From assembly GCA_964621215.1 (NCBI GenBank), contig CAZULF010000036.1, positions 1 to 17,616 on the forward strand: 17,616 nt of DNA. Reading direction: 5' to 3'. The DNA comes from CAZULF01 sp964621215 (GTDB lineage Bacteria > Pseudomonadota > Gammaproteobacteria > UBA1113). Position 1 is the first letter of the stretch. Each line of letters begins with the position of its first letter. Below the pieces are notes generated by a model. That model was not told the origin of the DNA, ran no database searches, and worked only from the letters and a program-made list of their open reading frames with translations. Below, piece after piece: positions 7,309 through 16,200 of this stretch. The translations under genes were made by a program, and so were the position numbers.

Positions 7309-9777
7309 CTATAATGTCTTAGCTACTGCAACAGTTTCATAGACTTCGATTTGATCGCCTGGGCGCACATCGTTGTAATTTTTCACGGCGATACCGCATT
7401 CCATGCCATTACGGACTTCATTTACATCGTCTTTGAAGCGTCGTAATGATTCTAATTCGCCTTCAAAAATCACCACATTATCGCGCAATACCCGGATACG
7501 TTTATGACGTTTAATAACACCGTCAACCACCATGCAACCCGCAACCGCACCAAATTTAGGTGAACGGAACACATCGCGAACGGAAGCCAGACCAATAATT
7601 TGCTCGCGCATTTCCGGTGACAACATACCTTGTAAGGCTTTCTTCACTTCATCGATCACATCATAAATAATGCTGTAGTAATGTAAATCGATACCTTCAG
7701 ATTCCACCAAGCGTTTGGCACTGGCATCAGCACGCACGTTAAAGCCAACCATAATCGCTTTCGATGCAATAGCCAGATTCACATCCGATTCAGTAATACC
7801 ACCGACAGCACTGGCAATAATTTTGACTTGTACTTCATCAGTCGATAAACGTGTCAATGCTTCACTCAAGGCTTCAGCGGAACCTTGTACATCCGCTTTT
7901 AATACGATATTTAATACATTTAATTGACCTTCACTTAAACGATTAAACACATCTTCCAATTTCGCTGCTTGTTGCTTCGCTAATTTCACATCGCGGAATT
8001 TACCTTGACGAAATAAGGCTACTTCACGCGCTTTACGCTCATCTGCCACAACCACTACATCGTCACCGGCACGCGCCGTTCCAGACAAACCTAACACTTC
8101 CACTGGCATCGATGGGCCTGCAGAAGTTATGAGTTCACCCACTTCATTTAACATCGCACGTACACGACCAAACTCAGTGCCGGTAAGAATAATATCACCT
8201 TTATGCAACGTGCCGCTTTGCACTAAAATAGTAGCAACCGGACCGCGACCTTTATCCAAACGCGACTCAATCAACATGCCTTTAGCTGGACCTTCAACCG
8301 GTGCTTTCAGTTCCAATACTTCTGCTTGTAATAAGATAGCATCCAATAACGAATCAATGCCCTCGCCTGTTTTAGCAGAAATATTTACAAACATGGTGTC
8401 ACCACCCCACTCTTCTGCAATCACTGCATGGGTGGACAATTCGGTTTTAACACGTTCCGGATCAGCATCGGCTTTATCAATTTTATTCACTGCAACAACG
8501 ATGGGAACTCCTGCTGCTTTGGCATGAGCAACCGCTTCCAATGTTTGAGGCATCACACCATCATCTGCTGCAACCACTAACACAACGATGTCTGTACATT
8601 GTGCGCCGCGTGCACGCATAGCAGTAAACGCTTCGTGACCGGGTGTATCTAAAAAGGTAATGGTGCCATGTGCTGTATCCACGTGATATGCACCAATATG
8701 TTGAGTAATACCACCCGCTTCTGTGCTAGTAACACGAGTACGACGAATATAATCTAATAATGATGTTTTACCATGATCAACGTGCCCCATGATCGTCACT
8801 ACTGGCGGACGCGTAGAAATCTCTGCCCCTGTATTCATGGTGCTGGCTAAATCTTCTTCGATTTGATTTTCTTTTAATAATTTAGCTTTATGCCCCATTT
8901 CTTCGACAACTAAGGCTGCGGTATCTTGATCAATCACTTGGTTAATCGTCACCATCGCGCCCATTTTCATCAAAGCGCGAATTAAATCCGCTGCTTTAAC
9001 GGTCATACGAGACGCTAACTCAGCAACAGTAATTGTTTCGGGGATATGCACTTCGTGAGTAATAGGAATAGTGGGTTTTTCAAAAACTTGTTTTAACGCT
9101 GTCGCATGTTTATTGCTCTTAGCTGGACGACGAGCTAAGGGTTTATCATCACGTGCAGGTTTATGACGTCGTTCAGCCAGGAAAGGTGCAACATCTGCAT
9201 CAACATCATCCTCAACTAAGCCAATTACGCGCTTGAGATCAGCTTTGGGTTTACGCGCTTCCGCCGTGCGACGCAATTCGCCTTCACGGTGACGTGCCGC
9301 CGCTTCGCGTTCGGCTTTAGTTTGGGTGTGCGCTCTACCTTTGGATTCAGCTGATTTTCCTTCTTTCTTACCATTCTCAACCACGGCAGGTGCTTCAGGA
9401 GCAACCTCGATGATAGCCGAGAGATCATTTTCTGCTGTGGGTGCATGGGCTTGTTCTTCAGCAACAACCTCATCCATTGTTTCTGTGGGATTTTTTGCTA
9501 AAACATTATCTTCCTCAGAAACAGAAGTTATTGTTTCTTCCGTTGACAATCCTTCTGCTTCGCCTGCTGCTTCGGTTTTAGCTTGGGCTTGTGCATAACT
9601 GCTACGATTCTTTTTTACGACTACTTTAACCGCAGTTTTGCGTCCTTCGACTTTTAACTCAAACTCGCTTTTGCGTTTGAGAGTCATTTTCTTAGGAGCG
9701 CTGGCTTTTTCCTGCGAGCCCTTCAAGTGCAGTAAATTTTGCGACTTGTCATGTTCGCTATTGTGTTGGTCGGTCAT
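7309..9777 (-). CDS. infB: Translation initiation factor IF-2
   Basis: IF-2 is the GTPase that brings initiator fMet-tRNA to the 30S subunit and promotes subunit joining. The 822-residue product begins with an IF2-associated segment (MTLKRKSEFELKV, residues 31-43). A charged Ala/Glu/Lys-rich linker and an N2 domain (ITVAELASRM to about residue 300) follow. The GTPase core carries GHVDHGKT near 330, DTPGHEAF near 376 with the catalytic His, NKID near 430 and SAK near 466. Domains II, III and C2 complete it, ending DQIEVYETV. ATG 9777 has a GGAGG 13 nt upstream. It is 111 nt after nusA, a gap enlarged by a palindromic repeat, and 68 nt before rbfA. It shares its operon with its own substrate tRNA. 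Confidence 0.98.
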   Translation of the reverse strand: MTDQHNSEHDKSQNLLHLKGSQEKASAPKKMTLKRKSEFELKVEGRKTAVKVVVKKNRSSYAQAQAKTEAAGEAEGLSTEETITSVSEEDNVLAKNPTETMDEVVAEEQAHAPTAENDLSAIIEVAPEAPAVVENGKKEGKSAESKGRAHTQTKAEREAAARHREGELRRTAEARKPKADLKRVIGLVEDDVDADVAPFLAERRHKPARDDKPLARRPAKSNKHATALKQVFEKPTIPITHEVHIPETITVAELASRMTVKAADLIRALMKMGAMVTINQVIDQDTAALVVEEMGHKAKLLKENQIEEDLASTMNTGAEISTRPPVVTIMGHVDHGKTSLLDYIRRTRVTSTEAGGITQHIGAYHVDTAHGTITFLDTPGHEAFTAMRARGAQCTDIVVLVVAADDGVMPQTLEAVAHAKAAGVPIVVAVNKIDKADADPERVKTELSTHAVIAEEWGGDTMFVNISAKTGEGIDSLLDAILLQAEVLELKAPVEGPAKGMLIESRLDKGRGPVATILVQSGTLHKGDIILTGTEFGRVRAMLNEVGELITSAGPSMPVEVLGLSGTARAGDDVVVVADERKAREVALFRQGKFRDVKLAKQQAAKLEDVFNRLSEGQLNVLNIVLKADVQGSAEALSEALTRLSTDEVQVKIIASAVGGITESDVNLAIASKAIMVGFNVRADASAKRLVESEGIDLHYYSIIYDVIDEVKKALQGMLSPEMREQIIGLASVRDVFRSPKFGAVAGCMVVDGVIKRHKRIRVLRDNVVIFEGELESLRRFKDDVNEVRNGMECGIAVKNYNDVRPGDQIEVYETVAVAKTL

Positions 9778-9847
9778 ATGCTAGACTGCCCCTCCGAAAA
9801 ATACTTTAAAAAAACGTAACTAATGCTATACTCTGACCCACTCTCTA

Positions 9848-9876
9848 GATCCCGCGGACAAGCCGCGGGACGACGA
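9848..9876. repeat. GC-rich palindromic repeat, copy 1 (nusA-infB spacer)
   Basis: The core is CCCGCGG-ACAAG-CCGCGGG, a perfect 7-bp stem with a 5-nt loop, inside a 29-bp segment repeated exactly, in inverted orientation, at 17562-17590. It sits in the nusA-infB intergenic spacer, so it is transcribed with the operon and would fold into a hairpin. It is far more GC-rich than its surroundings, as expected for a mobile or dispersed REP-like element. Confidence 0.85.
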
Positions 9877-9888
9877 GAGAAGAGGAAT

Positions 9889-11352
9889 TTACTCAAACCA
9901 TGGTGCACGGGCCGCCATGATCAATGCTGCTGCTTTCTCTTCATCCATACCTTCAATTTCAAGCAAGTCATCAACCGCTTGTTCAGCCAGGTCTTCCATC
10001 GTTAAGATACCATGAGTTGCTAGTTTATGTGCTAATTCTTCACTCATGCCTTCCATACCCAGCAAATCTTCTGCCGGTTGCGGTTTAGCGGCCTGCGCAC
10101 GTTGTTCTAGGATTTCCTGCGCCCGATTGCGAAGTTCATCCGCGATTTCTTCATCAAAACCATCGATAGCCAATAATTCTGACACCGGAACATAGGCAAT
10201 CTCTTCAATCGAAGAAAAACCTTCTTCAATCAGCAGATTTGCAAAATCTTCATCAACACCTAGCTCTTCAGTATAGAGTTGAACCAGTTGTTCAGCTTCC
10301 ACGACACTCTTTTGCTGTGCGTCTTCTAATGACATAACATTAAGCGTCCAGCCAGTTAATTCGCTAGCTAATTTCACGTTTTGTCCATTACGTCCAATCG
10401 CTTGAGACAAGTGTTCTTGTTTCACAGCAACATCGATGGAATGTTTTTCTTCGTCAACCACAATCGATTCAACTTCTGCCGGCGCCATTGCATTAATCAC
10501 TAACTGAGCGGGATTATCGTCCCACAAGATGATATCAATACGTTCGCCACCCAGCTCACTTGATACTGCTTGCACACGTGAGCCACGCATACCAACACAA
10601 GCACCAACGGGATCGATACGGCCATCATTGGTTTTAACCGCAATTTTAGCACGTACACCCGGATCACGAGCTGCTGCTTTGACTTGAATGACATCTTCAC
10701 CAATTTCTGGAACTTCTAAGCGAAATAATTCAACTAGCATATTAGTATGCGTACGGCTCACAAAAATTTGTGGTCCGCGGGGTTCATAATGCACATCATA
10801 GACATAGACACGAGCCCGATCGTTGGCGCGATAAGCGTCAGTCGATAGCATTTGATCCCGATGCATGATCGCTTCAGCATTTTCACCTAAATCTAAAATA
10901 ACCATTTCACGAGTCACTTTTTTCACTACCCCGGTCACGATGTTATCTAGTCTTTCTTTAAAACGGGTGACCATTTGGCGGCGCTCAGCATCACGCATCG
11001 CTTGCATGACAATACCTTTTGCGGTTTGAGCATCAATACGGCCAAATTCGACGGATTCCATCGACTCTTCGATCATATCGCCGACTTCAACGTCAGGATC
11101 ACGTTCATGCGCATCATGTAATGTTATCTGACTTGCATCAGGCACGGTTTCGTCATCAACCACTGTATAACCGCGGAAAGTTCGCATTTCTCCAGTACGG
11201 GTATCAATCTCAACACGCACAGTGATTTCTTGCCCAAAACGCTTTTTAGTCGCCATGGCTAATGCGATTTCGAGTGCTTCAAAAACGTTTTGTTGGGGAA
11301 TACCTTTGGCATTCGCTAATGATTCAACTAACAGTAAAACTTCTTTACTCAT
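9889..11352 (-). CDS. nusA: Transcription termination/antitermination factor NusA
   Basis: NusA binds RNA polymerase and nascent RNA, controlling pausing, Rho-dependent termination and antitermination. In order the protein has the N-terminal polymerase-binding domain (MSKEVLLLVESLANAKG), an S1 domain (about 135-200) and KH1 with VGACVGMRGSRVQAV. KH2 follows with IGRNGQNVKLASEL, then two acidic repeats (EDFANLLIEEGFSSIEEIAYV, and SEELAHKLATHGILTMEDLAE). Two such repeats are a gammaproteobacterial trait. I chose ATG 11352 (MSKE) because it aligns with the usual NusA start; a GTG at 11361 would add three residues (M-A-I). It is 26 nt downstream of the rimP stop. Confidence 0.97.
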   Translation of the reverse strand: MSKEVLLLVESLANAKGIPQQNVFEALEIALAMATKKRFGQEITVRVEIDTRTGEMRTFRGYTVVDDETVPDASQITLHDAHERDPDVEVGDMIEESMESVEFGRIDAQTAKGIVMQAMRDAERRQMVTRFKERLDNIVTGVVKKVTREMVILDLGENAEAIMHRDQMLSTDAYRANDRARVYVYDVHYEPRGPQIFVSRTHTNMLVELFRLEVPEIGEDVIQVKAAARDPGVRAKIAVKTNDGRIDPVGACVGMRGSRVQAVSSELGGERIDIILWDDNPAQLVINAMAPAEVESIVVDEEKHSIDVAVKQEHLSQAIGRNGQNVKLASELTGWTLNVMSLEDAQQKSVVEAEQLVQLYTEELGVDEDFANLLIEEGFSSIEEIAYVPVSELLAIDGFDEEIADELRNRAQEILEQRAQAAKPQPAEDLLGMEGMSEELAHKLATHGILTMEDLAEQAVDDLLEIEGMDEEKAAALIMAARAPWFE

Positions 11353-11378
11353 GATTGCCACCCTACCTCTTAAAATTC

Positions 11379-11834
11379 TTAAAACTCAGGTTCCAGATTA
11401 CCTCGCTCAATTTCGCTGTAATTTACACGAATCAACTGCTCATTAAACAGCAAAGCAATCCCTTGATCATCCGCCGATTGCAATATCCCAGTAAAATGAC
11501 GCCGACCTTCATGTAAGCTGTGCAAGCGAACATGAATTTTCTTGCCTACAAATCGCTGATAGTGCTCGGCTTTAAATAAGGGTCGATCAAGACCGGGAGA
11601 AGATATTTCCAGCTGGTATGCGGTTTTTATAATATCCTCAACATCCAGTATTCTACCGACATGACGAGCAACTACGGCGCAATCATCAATGTTTACACCG
11701 TTAGGTCCATCAATATAAATGCGTAATAATGTACCGCGGCCTTGAGGGGAAAAAACTCCGCCAACATATTCAAAACCAAGACCGGCAATCTCTGCACTTA
11801 AAAGCGCATCAAGTTGCTGTTGTTTAACGGCCAT
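11379..11834 (-). CDS. rimP: Ribosome maturation factor RimP
   Basis: RimP binds free 30S subunits and assists their assembly. The product has the family's alpha/beta N-terminal domain with LRIYIDGPNGVNIDDCAVV, then the signature LEISSPGLDRPLF and an Sm-like C-terminal domain ending NLEPEF. I start at ATG 11834 (MAVKQQQ, 151 residues) because GGGGTG lies 5 nt upstream. An ATG at 11855 in the same frame would add seven residues without family similarity. It is the first protein gene after tRNA-fMet and its terminator, and nusA follows by 26 nt. Confidence 0.95.
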   Translation of the reverse strand: MAVKQQQLDALLSAEIAGLGFEYVGGVFSPQGRGTLLRIYIDGPNGVNIDDCAVVARHVGRILDVEDIIKTAYQLEISSPGLDRPLFKAEHYQRFVGKKIHVRLHSLHEGRRHFTGILQSADDQGIALLFNEQLIRVNYSEIERGNLEPEF

Positions 11835-11866
11835 TTCGCACCCCACGTGATGCATTCTGCACCAAC

Positions 11867-11894
11867 AAAAAACCCCTGAGACAGGGGCTTTTTT
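11867..11894. terminator. Bidirectional intrinsic terminator/attenuator between tRNA-fMet and rimP
   Basis: CCCCTG (11873-11878) and CAGGGG (11882-11887) form a 6-bp GC stem with a 3-nt loop. In the minus direction it is followed by six T, and in the plus direction also by six T. In the operon direction it sits after the tRNA and before rimP. It should reduce read-through, so the ratio of tRNA to protein mRNA is probably set here, comparable in position to the E. coli metY-rimP attenuator. Confidence 0.85.
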
Positions 11895-11912
11895 ATAATT
11901 AAACTTAAAAAC

Positions 11913-11989
<77 letters not shown>

Positions 11990-12003
11990 ATTACTAGGCG
12001 CGT

Positions 12004-12032
12004 ATTATATTATAGGTATACAGGAAACGCAA
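12004..12032 (-). promoter_or_regulatory. Candidate main promoter of the tRNA-fMet-rimP-nusA-infB operon
   Basis: A perfect TATAAT (12004-12009, minus) has TTGCGT 17 bp upstream (12027-12032, three of six matches). A second overlapping TATAAT lies at 12009-12014. Transcription would start near 11997, a few bases before the tRNA. The segment after the -10 is GC-rich (ACGCGCC), the discriminator type typical of stringently controlled stable-RNA promoters. Confidence 0.7.
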
Positions 12033-12046
12033 GGACTGGTACGGAA

Positions 12047-12826
12047 TTAATTAGAAGCTCTACGTTGTAACAATTTCCGCTTCTTCCTGCGTAAACGTAA
12101 AGTCCACAAGGTCATGACTGGGCCGGACAACGCATAGCCAAAGAATAAGAGCAACAGCATAGCTGGAGGGTTAACGGCGATACAAACCAGCGCTAACAAC
12201 ATGATAAATATACCGACAAAGGGGATTTTGTCACGTAATTTGAAATCTTTAAAGCTTTGGTAGCGGATATTGCTGACCATGAGCAAACCGAGTAAAACGG
12301 TCAAAATCAACATGAGAATCACAAAAGCTTTGGCCTGCGTGGTGTAGTCGTACCACATCCACACTAGGCTAGCGAGAGCCCCAGCCGCAGCCGGGATGGG
12401 CAAACCTTGAAAATAGCGTTTATCCGCATGCGCTGCTTGGGTATTAAACCGAGCTAGTCGCAACACGCCGGTGGCAGCAAACATAAATGAAGCTAGCCAA
12501 CCGACCTTACCCAACGTCGTTAAACTCCAACTATAGACCACCAACGCGGGTGCAACCCCAAAGGAAATCGCATCAGATAAGCTATCGAACTCCATCCCAA
12601 AATCACTTTGAGTATTGGTGAGGCGAGCCACGCGTCCATCTAAGGCATCCATAATCATAGCGACAAAAATCGCATGCGCCGCATGATCATAATAGCCTTT
12701 CAGTGCCGCAACGATACTATAAAATCCAGCAAATAACCCCAAAGTAGTCAGTAAGTTAGGTAAAAGATAAATTCCTCGCGGACGAGTTTTTTCAGGATCA
12801 AACTCAGTATTGGGTGTAGTTGACAC
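12047..12826 (-). CDS. pssA: CDP-diacylglycerol-serine O-phosphatidyltransferase (phosphatidylserine synthase)
   Basis: This integral membrane enzyme joins CDP-diacylglycerol and serine to make phosphatidylserine, the precursor of phosphatidylethanolamine. The CDP-alcohol transferase signature is complete: Asp60, Asp63-Gly64, Ala67-Arg68, Gly77, Asp81 and Asp85, spanning MDALDGRVARL and DFGMEFDSLSDAISFG. Several hydrophobic spans precede and follow it, with a basic C-terminus (RLRRKKRK). The 259-residue length suits the membrane-type (type II) PssA rather than the soluble E. coli enzyme. The start is GTG at 12826, with AAGGAG 10 nt upstream. It follows the DUF3579 gene by 31 nt and is probably co-transcribed with it. 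Confidence 0.93.
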   Translation of the reverse strand: MSTTPNTEFDPEKTRPRGIYLLPNLLTTLGLFAGFYSIVAALKGYYDHAAHAIFVAMIMDALDGRVARLTNTQSDFGMEFDSLSDAISFGVAPALVVYSWSLTTLGKVGWLASFMFAATGVLRLARFNTQAAHADKRYFQGLPIPAAAGALASLVWMWYDYTTQAKAFVILMLILTVLLGLLMVSNIRYQSFKDFKLRDKIPFVGIFIMLLALVCIAVNPPAMLLLLFFGYALSGPVMTLWTLRLRRKKRKLLQRRASN

Positions 12827-12857
12827 AGGAATTTCTCCTTTATAACAAAATTATTTC

Positions 12858-13142
12858 CTAGAATTTCTCTTCTTCTTCGCCGCAAATCTTAAGTTTATTC
12901 GTATGGGCGAAATCGAGAATAGATTGATATAACTCTGGGTTGGTCTCTTTTAAAGCAGGGTCCAACATGACACATTTATTTCCATCTTTAACTGAAGGTT
13001 GCAGTAAAGGTGAATAGACCATCCGATGGTTACGAAAGGAGGATAATGCACCACTCATTCGCTCAGCCCAATCACTCGGCCGAAATGTCTCACCGCTCTC
13101 AGTAATGCCTTCAATAATAATTTTCTTTTCCAAATCAGTCAT
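12858..13142 (-). CDS. DUF3579 family protein
   Basis: The 94-residue protein matches the proteobacterial DUF3579 pattern: IIEGITESGETFRPSDWAER near the start, then HRMVYSPLLQP, KCVMLDPALKE and ILDFAHTNKLKI near the end. No biochemical role is established that I know of. It has no signal peptide or membrane span and should be cytoplasmic. It is followed 31 nt later by pssA on the same strand. Confidence 0.88.
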   Translation of the reverse strand: MTDLEKKIIIEGITESGETFRPSDWAERMSGALSSFRNHRMVYSPLLQPSVKDGNKCVMLDPALKETNPELYQSILDFAHTNKLKICGEEEEKF

Positions 13143-13171
13143 TTTGTCTCATCTTTCTGTAGGTTTGAGGA

Positions 13172-13202
13172 ATTTTACCACAGATAGAACGACTCTTGTC
13201 AG
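13172..13202 (-). promoter_or_regulatory. Candidate promoter for the DUF3579-pssA pair
   Basis: On the minus strand an extended -10 element TGG-TAAAAT (TAAAAT 13172-13177) has CTGACA upstream (13197-13202). The spacer of 19 bp is long, so the extended -10 would do most of the work. The start would fall near 13165, before the ATG at 13142. Confidence 0.4.
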
Positions 13203-13221
13203 AAAAATCTTGCTGTACTTT

Positions 13222-16200
13222 TTATATCCTAGGTTGAAAAGAAGAGCTTGAAGAACTTAGTACTGCATTTATCAGTGGTTCAAGTGTTTCTCTTAACTTT
13301 CTCACATATACTCCGATGAGAGGATGATCAGAAAACGTTTGTAACCGTTTTTGAAACTTTTCCAAATCCTCGCGCTGTTTGAATTCTAGAATAGGTGATT
13401 CGTAATATTGTTGCACGCATTGTTGCATGCTTTTTACTCCTGGAAAATATATTCCTGAAATCTCTTCAACCACTGAGCATCCCCATTCTGGTTGGGTATC
13501 AAAACTAAAAAAGTCATTTAACTTCGGAAAGAGTTCATGTTGATTATTTGTAAATTTAAGTTGTAAAAAAGGACGAGTGGTTATGGTAGGTAATTCATGG
13601 TTAAAACCCTCCGGAATATGCCCCTGCACTTTATAAGCATATGTAGCTGTCTCGGATTGATAAAACCAATGATATTCCTCTTCTGCTTGATGTACCATTG
13701 AGGAATAAACTCGTACTCCATTTTTATATTCTAACTTATGACTAAATAATACTTTGAAAGCAGTTGGCTGATATGTATTGTAACTAATAGAATATTTTTT
13801 TTGAGAATGCTTCGAATTACCCTCTGTTTGTAAGAAAGCGGTCGTGGCCTCTTCTGGTATAGACAAGTTATTTTGTTCAGATAAAAATGGCATGTTTTCA
13901 AGAGGTATGAGCTGTGGACATGCGGGCATATTCACGTGAGAAGTTACTGGCATAATCGATTTCGAATGACATGAGAACTCCCGACTAATGTATCCAAGAG
14001 ACTTATCTATAGCCACTGTCAGTTGGACTAACCATTTCTCTGCAATGACTCGTGTCTCAGGAATTGTTGATAAAAAAGTAAGTCTGTTAAAAAGTTGAGT
14101 GATATTCTCTATCCCGGCGAATGATATTCCATTTCTAGTCGGTTTCCCACCGTGCTGACCTAATCTTAAAAAGTCACTCAGCTCATCGTAAATGTTACAG
14201 AGCGTGTGCATTTGCGCTGATTTTTCATCATTTGATACGTATTGACTTTGTTGAGCATCAGCCATATTCGAGAAAGCTCGGCAAGTTAGATCTGCTGGAT
14301 TGAAGCACAATGTTATTTGAAATGGTGAAGCTTTCTTATTCGTGGAAATACAAAGTGTTTTCATTAAGCTATTAACATAATAGGGTCTAAACTTAGCATC
14401 ATCTGAAAAGTGAGGATTTATTATATGACCTCCATTTTGAAACACTGGTTTTGTGCTTAAAGGAATATATTTTTCAGCGTTAAGTATTTCTAATGCTATT
14501 TTATTCCAGGCTGCTTTTTTCTTAGCATTCTTTTCAGCAACAGCTAAGTCCATAATCCGTTGTAAAACCGGAAGAAGAGGCTTTTCATCTCCTTGAGATA
14601 TTCTCATGTCATTAAAACTTGAGGTATAAATCTCTTGACTATGCTGCCATAATAATTGCACCATCTCGAGATTTTGATTTTCTATAGCAACAGCAAAGGG
14701 TGAGCGTTGATTAGCATCTTGCGAGCAACATCTATGAATAAAATCTCTTTGCATTAATATTTGTGTGGTTGGAGGTGTTGCAGTTGAAGACGAGCTAAAA
14801 AGTAAACCTAATTTAGCTCTCGAGCTTACAGAAGATTGGGTTGAGCCAGTTAATAATTCTCGTACAAAAGCGATGTCGTTAGATTGAGTCGCCAATAATA
14901 ATGCATTAAATCCCTTTTCTGTAATGACATTAGGGTTAACACCCTCTCGAATCAATTTAAGAGTTTGAACTTTTTTATCGGGAAAATCTGAATCCAGAAT
15001 CGCCTTTAACTGATCGGACGGAGACAAGAGCGCAACCTGAGCTGTTTGATTATCACGATCGATACTCGAAAAATTAGGCAAGGTATTAAATATAGTTGTA
15101 ATTATTGCATCATTCTGAGCCCTGGTTCCGCATAGGCCAGCTAAAAACTTTTTAGCTCCCGCCTCATTAAATTTAATGCATGCCAAACCATCAAACGGAT
15201 CGGTATAGCGTTGATAATCCGCATTTTGTTGCAAATGAATTCTATCTTCAGCAACAGTTGCCGCGAGCAAAGTTTGCTGAGCGTTTTCTTGTGCGCAACT
15301 TAATAAAGTTTCTATGATATGTCCATTCTTCGCTTTGAGACGCATAGCCGGATATTCAACGCCTTGTTCGTTACGAAGAATCGAACGTTCAACGATAAAA
15401 TCATCGTGGGTAATTTGACGGCGATAACCTTGTTCACTTCCAAATGTGAGCAGCGCAGATTGAGCATTATCTACTTGCTCTCCAATGATCTTGGCGGATG
15501 ATTTATTATACTGAATGGATTGGAAAAGTTCTCTATAGTCATAAATCGCATCTAAAAATCGTTTTTTGTATTGCGTGAGATCTTCACATACGCCCGTGAA
15601 CGTCACATTACGTAACTGTTGATAATCAGCACTGAATTTTTCAAATTTTTGTATTTCATCTACGGAATAATTTGCATTATCCCCCATGATTGCATTTGCA
15701 TTATCTAAAAAGCCAGAAACTCGCATTTGTAAATTAGACAAAATACATCTATTTTTCAAAACAAATGGTATTTGCGAGTTTAATAGTATTTGCAGATCAC
15801 GGTGAATAAAACTCCATTGCTGTGCATCGACGTTTGAATTATTACAGGCCACGCAGCATTGTTTCCATAATTTATTTAATTCTCTTATCGAGACATCATC
15901 AACAAAACAAGGTTCTTGGGCCGCCTCATGTTGAAGCGCCGCCATCCGAGCATCTTCTACAGGAATATCTCTTAACTTAATAGCTGTGTGAAATAAATTA
16001 TATATCTGTCGCCATACTGCATAGCCATCTGCTTGGCGTGAAATTTTAAATGATAACAAATGTAATGTACTTTCAGACAATTCTTGAAGGTCTAAGGACA
16101 ATGAGGCACTGCTTGAAGAATGGTTATTTACACCAAAAACAATGTCTGGGTCACGGTATCCATCAATAGAGTCATCAGTACATTCAAGCAACTGACCACT

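Noticed and set aside
7715..8527. Plus-strand open frames opposite infB
   Set aside because: They are antisense to the conserved IF-2 C-terminal and GTPase domains and resemble no known protein.
9225..9598. Open frames on both strands across the infB linker
   Set aside because: They arise from the biased Ala/Glu/Lys codons of the IF-2 linker, show no family similarity, and infB itself is certain.
11834..11855. Longer rimP start at 11855
   Set aside because: The seven extra residues have no family similarity, while the ATG at 11834 has a well-spaced GGGGTG site.
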